IMG/VR virus record: IMGVR_UViG_3300030329_004978
Location: 1-39,116 of that record
DNA length: 39,116 nt
Direction: 5' to 3' (one strand)
DNA from: a virus
Positions 37,657-39,116 of this stretch are shown here, one piece after another (the stretch's first letter is position 1; each line of letters starts with the position of its first letter). The translations under genes and the position numbers were made by a program. The notes below the pieces were generated by a model, which was given only the letters and a program-made list of their open reading frames with translations, did not search any database and had not been told where the DNA came from.

Positions 37657-37811
37657 TAGTATGTACCTGCTTCATGTGTATTTTCAGACATCCATTCAGC
37701 CCAACAATCCCATTCTGCACATAAATATTCATATCTACAGTAATAGTTTTCATAAGCTGTGCCTGATATTTCTTCTCCACATTGAACACATTTTTCTTTA
37801 TCATCACTCAT
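37656..37811 (-). CDS. 51-residue mini zinc-ribbon protein
   Basis: The ATG follows the end region of the preceding gene, overlapping it by eight bases. The product has KCVQCGEEISGTAYENYYCR and LCAEWDCWAEWM, with C8, C11, C29, C36 and C41 available; the C-x2-C pair plus later Cys residues suggest one zinc site. It is acidic and Trp/Tyr-rich at the C-terminus. It is followed by a second zinc ribbon of similar size, so the pair may have arisen by divergence. Confidence 0.6.
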   Translation of the reverse strand: MSDDKEKCVQCGEEISGTAYENYYCRYEYLCAEWDCWAEWMSENTHEAGTY

Positions 37812-38106
37812 TATCAACTCCTAATACTGGAAATGTTTCGTTAGCTTTTTCACCAATGTATGCCATAGCACCACCATCATTGCCTTCATCATCTCTCATA
37901 GGATATACCCATGTGCCATCATCTAATTGAAAACATAATGGTCTAGAATACCACATAGATTCTTCAGCTTCTTCATTACTAAAATATTCTACGTTAATTA
38001 TTTTCTTACCTATTAATTTATCAGCTGCAAAATTAGTCCAATACTCAGTCCTGTCTTTACCTTTTGATAGATCATATTTCTTACCATTTAATGTAGTTTT
38101 ACTCAT
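37804..38106 (-). CDS. conserved phage protein of unknown function
   Basis: A 100-residue protein with AACAAGGAGAACAAA before its ATG. Key part: LIGKKIINVEYFSNEEAEES, MWYSRPLCFQLDDGTWVYPM and RDDEGNDGGAMAYIG. The W-Y-S-R-P and D-D-E-G-N-D-G-G-A blocks are distinctive; I recall related small proteins in phages and proteobacterial mobile elements without known function. It is soluble and acidic. It leads the zinc-ribbon micro-protein operon. Confidence 0.6.
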   Translation of the reverse strand: MSKTTLNGKKYDLSKGKDRTEYWTNFAADKLIGKKIINVEYFSNEEAEESMWYSRPLCFQLDDGTWVYPMRDDEGNDGGAMAYIGEKANETFPVLGVDNE

Positions 38107-38160
38107 TTTGTTCTCCTTGTTAGTTTTTAAATTCTTTGAAGCAGTATCTGTTATTTACAG

Positions 38161-38230
38161 AGCCAATAGTAGTGATCAGCCATACTACTTCCATGCATAT
38201 GTAGGTATAAGGATTGTTATCTAGTTGGCT
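38161..38230 (-). ncRNA. long-loop hairpin element G
   Basis: AGCCAATAG (38161-38169) pairs with CTAGTTGGCT (38221-38230) with one bulged G, around a 51-base loop. An alternative or additional arm is AGTAGT (38168-38173) with ACTACT (38184-38189). Its arm AGAGCCAATA also occurs in element B, on the opposite strand, and AGTGATCA is repeated just outside (38171-38178 and 38235-38242). The gap 38107-38382 is otherwise non-coding apart from elements G and H. Confidence 0.45.
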
Positions 38231-38318
38231 ACAGAGTGATCATCTGCCGATACCAATGCATATCATCCGTACCTCTTCATTCCTTTGTTTCAGAGTTGGA
38301 CTAAGTTTATATAAATGT

Positions 38319-38375
38319 TGGCATACTTTGGGAGTAGCTCTGCAGTCTGCTTTAACCCACCTGTTAGGTATGCCA
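38319..38375 (-). ncRNA. long-loop hairpin element H
   Basis: TGGCATAC (38319-38326) and GTATGCCA (38368-38375) are perfectly complementary; with a wobble the stem extends to 38317 and 38377. The 41-base loop has a second stem TGGG/CCCA (38329-38332 with 38356-38359) and contains TCTGCAGTCTGCT (38339-38351), identical to element B. The element ends seven bases before the stop codon of the 45-residue gene. A resemblance of the loop to an anticodon arm was considered and rejected. Confidence 0.55.
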
Positions 38376-38382
38376 GCCAGAT

Positions 38383-38520
38383 CTATTTCTTTAAAACTTT
38401 TCTTTCTAAACCATAAGATGGCATTCCATAGTGTATTTTATATCCATCTTTATTATATTGCCATACTTTCTTACTTTCAGGGCAATAATATACTTTAGAC
38501 TTTCCCCAATGTCTTTTCAT
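38383..38520 (-). CDS. 45-residue basic micro-protein
   Basis: The ATG (complement of 38518-38520) follows AAAGGAGATATATT, an excellent site. The product is MKRHWGKSKVYYCPESKKVW followed by QYNKDGYKIHYGMPSYGLER and KVLKK. It is basic and aromatic with a single Cys, so no zinc knuckle. It may bind nucleic acid. It lies between elements H and I. Confidence 0.6.
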   Translation of the reverse strand: MKRHWGKSKVYYCPESKKVWQYNKDGYKIHYGMPSYGLERKVLKK

Positions 38521-38535
38521 AATATATCTCCTTTA

Positions 38536-38584
38536 ATAAGGATAGCTTTCTATTGGTATTGATTGACACATCTACTATCCTTAT
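38536..38584 (-). ncRNA. long-loop hairpin element I
   Basis: ATAAGGATAG (38536-38545) and CTATCCTTAT (38575-38584) form 10 perfect pairs with a 29-base loop. It lies upstream of the 45-residue gene on the minus strand; its left arm overlaps that gene's ribosome binding site region (AAAGGAG at 38530-38536), so folding could affect translation. Ten bases separate it from element J. Confidence 0.55.
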
Positions 38585-38593
38585 CATTTTAAT

Positions 38594-38641
38594 AGGGAGT
38601 CAAGAGCATTGTCATGTATGTTGGCATTCTCCTAACTCCCT
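38594..38641 (-). ncRNA. long-loop hairpin element J
   Basis: AGGGAGT (38594-38600) pairs with ACTCCCT (38635-38641), 7 perfect pairs around 34 bases. Its loop contains ATGTTGGCAT (38618-38627), a 10-mer that also forms the left arm of element H (38315-38324). It lies between the stop of the 48-residue gene (38654) and element I, making a tandem pair. Confidence 0.5.
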
Positions 38642-38653
38642 CTGGGTTATCAG

Positions 38654-38800
38654 CTAAGCTTTCGCAAATTTCCTGTCCAATATGTCCATTTCCTTAGCAA
38701 ATTGAGGATCTTCTATCTTTACCTCATTTAAATACTTCTTTGTAGCTTTATTGCTCCAGTCAATACCCATTAGTATAATACTTTTCTTAAATCTCCGCAT
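38654..38800 (-). CDS. 48-residue micro-protein
   Basis: The ATG overlaps the stop of the preceding gene (TAATG) and is preceded by a G-rich AGAGGGGG. The product reads MRRFKKSIILMGIDWSNKAT followed by KKYLNEVKIEDPQFAKEMDI and a basic end. It is helical, with a basic start and acidic middle. Function unknown. It shares the GGGGGTTAT-type start region with its neighbour, suggesting duplication of the start site. Confidence 0.55.
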   Translation of the reverse strand: MRRFKKSIILMGIDWSNKATKKYLNEVKIEDPQFAKEMDILDRKFAKA

Positions 38801-38997
38801 TATAACCCCCTCTTAGCTTTTATTTTCTTTACCTCAAGTATTCTAGCCTTCTTTGTCTCATTAATAGGATTAGGCTCATCCTTTATAACTACAAGTGGCT
38901 CAACATTCTTCAACCATAGCTTAGCAGTCTCAACAGTAGATGCCTTGCAATCATTATATATTACCCACTTGCTTACTAACTTATTTAATTCTGGCAT
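38800..38997 (-). CDS. 65-residue small protein
   Basis: The ATG is preceded by AAAGGGGGTTATT, a strong site. The product reads MPELNKLVSKWVIYNDCKAS then TVETAKLWLKNVEPLVVIKD, and ends in a basic helix (ARILEVKKIKAKRGL). The middle has a helix-turn pattern but no clear DNA-binding motif. It overlaps the next gene by one base. Function unknown. Confidence 0.6.
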   Translation of the reverse strand: MPELNKLVSKWVIYNDCKASTVETAKLWLKNVEPLVVIKDEPNPINETKKARILEVKKIKAKRGL

Positions 38998-39026
38998 AAT
39001 AACCCCCTTTATTTGTATTAATATTA

Positions 39027-39116
39027 TTATGATAATTCAGACTCTCTATCACAACTATAACAGTAAATATATTCAATATGTGATTCCCACCTAGGATCTA
39101 TAAACTTACTTCTATG
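39027..39116 (-). CDS. C-terminus of a zinc-knuckle protein (partial)
   Basis: An open frame runs from the right edge to the stop at the complement of 39027-39029, giving 29 residues that end in YCYSCDRESELS. The C-Y-S-C knuckle fits the many mini zinc ribbons of this arm. The start lies beyond the window, so length and function cannot be judged. Confidence 0.45.
   Translation of the reverse strand, partial: HRSKFIDPRWESHIEYIYCYSCDRESELS

Noticed and set aside
38317-38377. tRNA-Cys-like sequence on the minus strand of element H (GGTGG..TAAAGCAGACTGCAGA)
   Set aside because: The span is only about 60 bases, the T-arm is missing and the anticodon stem does not pair; the same 13-mer in element B is not in a tRNA context either.
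30835-38641. Self-cleaving ribozyme (hammerhead-like) in the structured elements
   Set aside because: I looked for the CUGAUGA and GAAA core in the right order within each element and found none.
1-39116. CRISPR arrays, insertion sequences, integrase or attachment sites
   Set aside because: No regularly spaced direct repeats, transposase, recombinase motifs or terminal repeats were seen.

Overview
The window is a contiguous piece of a tailed-phage genome, almost certainly a marine, short-tailed (podovirus-like) virus with AT-rich DNA. Evidence: a tail-nozzle-like protein, adaptor-like proteins and giant ejection-type proteins on the plus strand; an ERF annealing protein, a primase-helicase, a PDDEXK nuclease, DUF932, DUF6915-like and DUF6878-like proteins on the minus strand; and tight packing with AGGAG-type ribosome binding sites and many ATGA/TAATG overlaps. 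There is no tRNA, integrase, insertion sequence, CRISPR array or cellular housekeeping gene. The strong Shine-Dalgarno sites argue against a typical Bacteroidetes host, but the host cannot be named.

Left arm (1-29021, plus strand): virion genes. The tail end of an unknown gene (1-69) is followed by beta-rich surface-type proteins (83-2289, including a LamG-like one), adaptor/neck candidates (2320-4338), small structural proteins, a very basic 64-residue protein, a calcineurin-like metallophosphoesterase (5431-6210), and a membrane/envelope cassette (7495-9703: an anchored coiled coil with a GspE-N-like domain, an outer-membrane-barrel-like protein and three tiny membrane or coiled-coil proteins). 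Next come the 1048-residue tail-nozzle-like protein (9839-12985) and three large proteins (813, 3060 and 929 residues) that look like DNA-ejection or capsid-cargo proteins.

Headline 1: the 3060-residue protein (17050-26232) carries DNDGDHLYSH at residues 2188-2197. This matches the NADFDGDQMAVH metal-binding motif of the double-psi beta-barrel in multisubunit RNA polymerases and the D-x-D-x-D motif of crAss-like virion polymerases. It is preceded by an R-I-x..S..V block and a DG..FLS block with conserved-looking lysines. I infer a virion-packaged RNA polymerase, unrelated in fold to T7 or N4 polymerases, which would start transcription after injection.

A perfect 8-bp hairpin (29007-29039) separates the two converging arms. 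Right arm (29055-39116, minus strand): early/replication genes read right to left. They comprise many micro-proteins (30-60 residues, several mini zinc ribbons), DUF932, KOW-like, DUF6878-like and DUF6915-like proteins, ERF recombinase, a probable ssDNA-binding protein, a winged-helix protein, an AEP primase-helicase fusion with an unusual Walker A, a MazG/DUF1599-like protein, and a PDDEXK nuclease.

Headline 2: most longer gaps between minus-strand genes (plus one on the plus arm) hold a hairpin with a 6-14 bp closing stem and an unusually large 29-103 nt loop. I count eleven: 9743-9819, 30835-30915, 32964-33024, 34175-34305, 34308-34379, 34399-34496, 36162-36274, 38161-38230, 38319-38375, 38536-38584 and 38594-38641. 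Several are internally branched, and pairs of them share 8-13 nt words. They lack U-tracts and tRNA features. They look like a family of structured RNA (or DNA) elements, possibly processing sites, regulatory RNAs or structured promoters for the phage polymerase.
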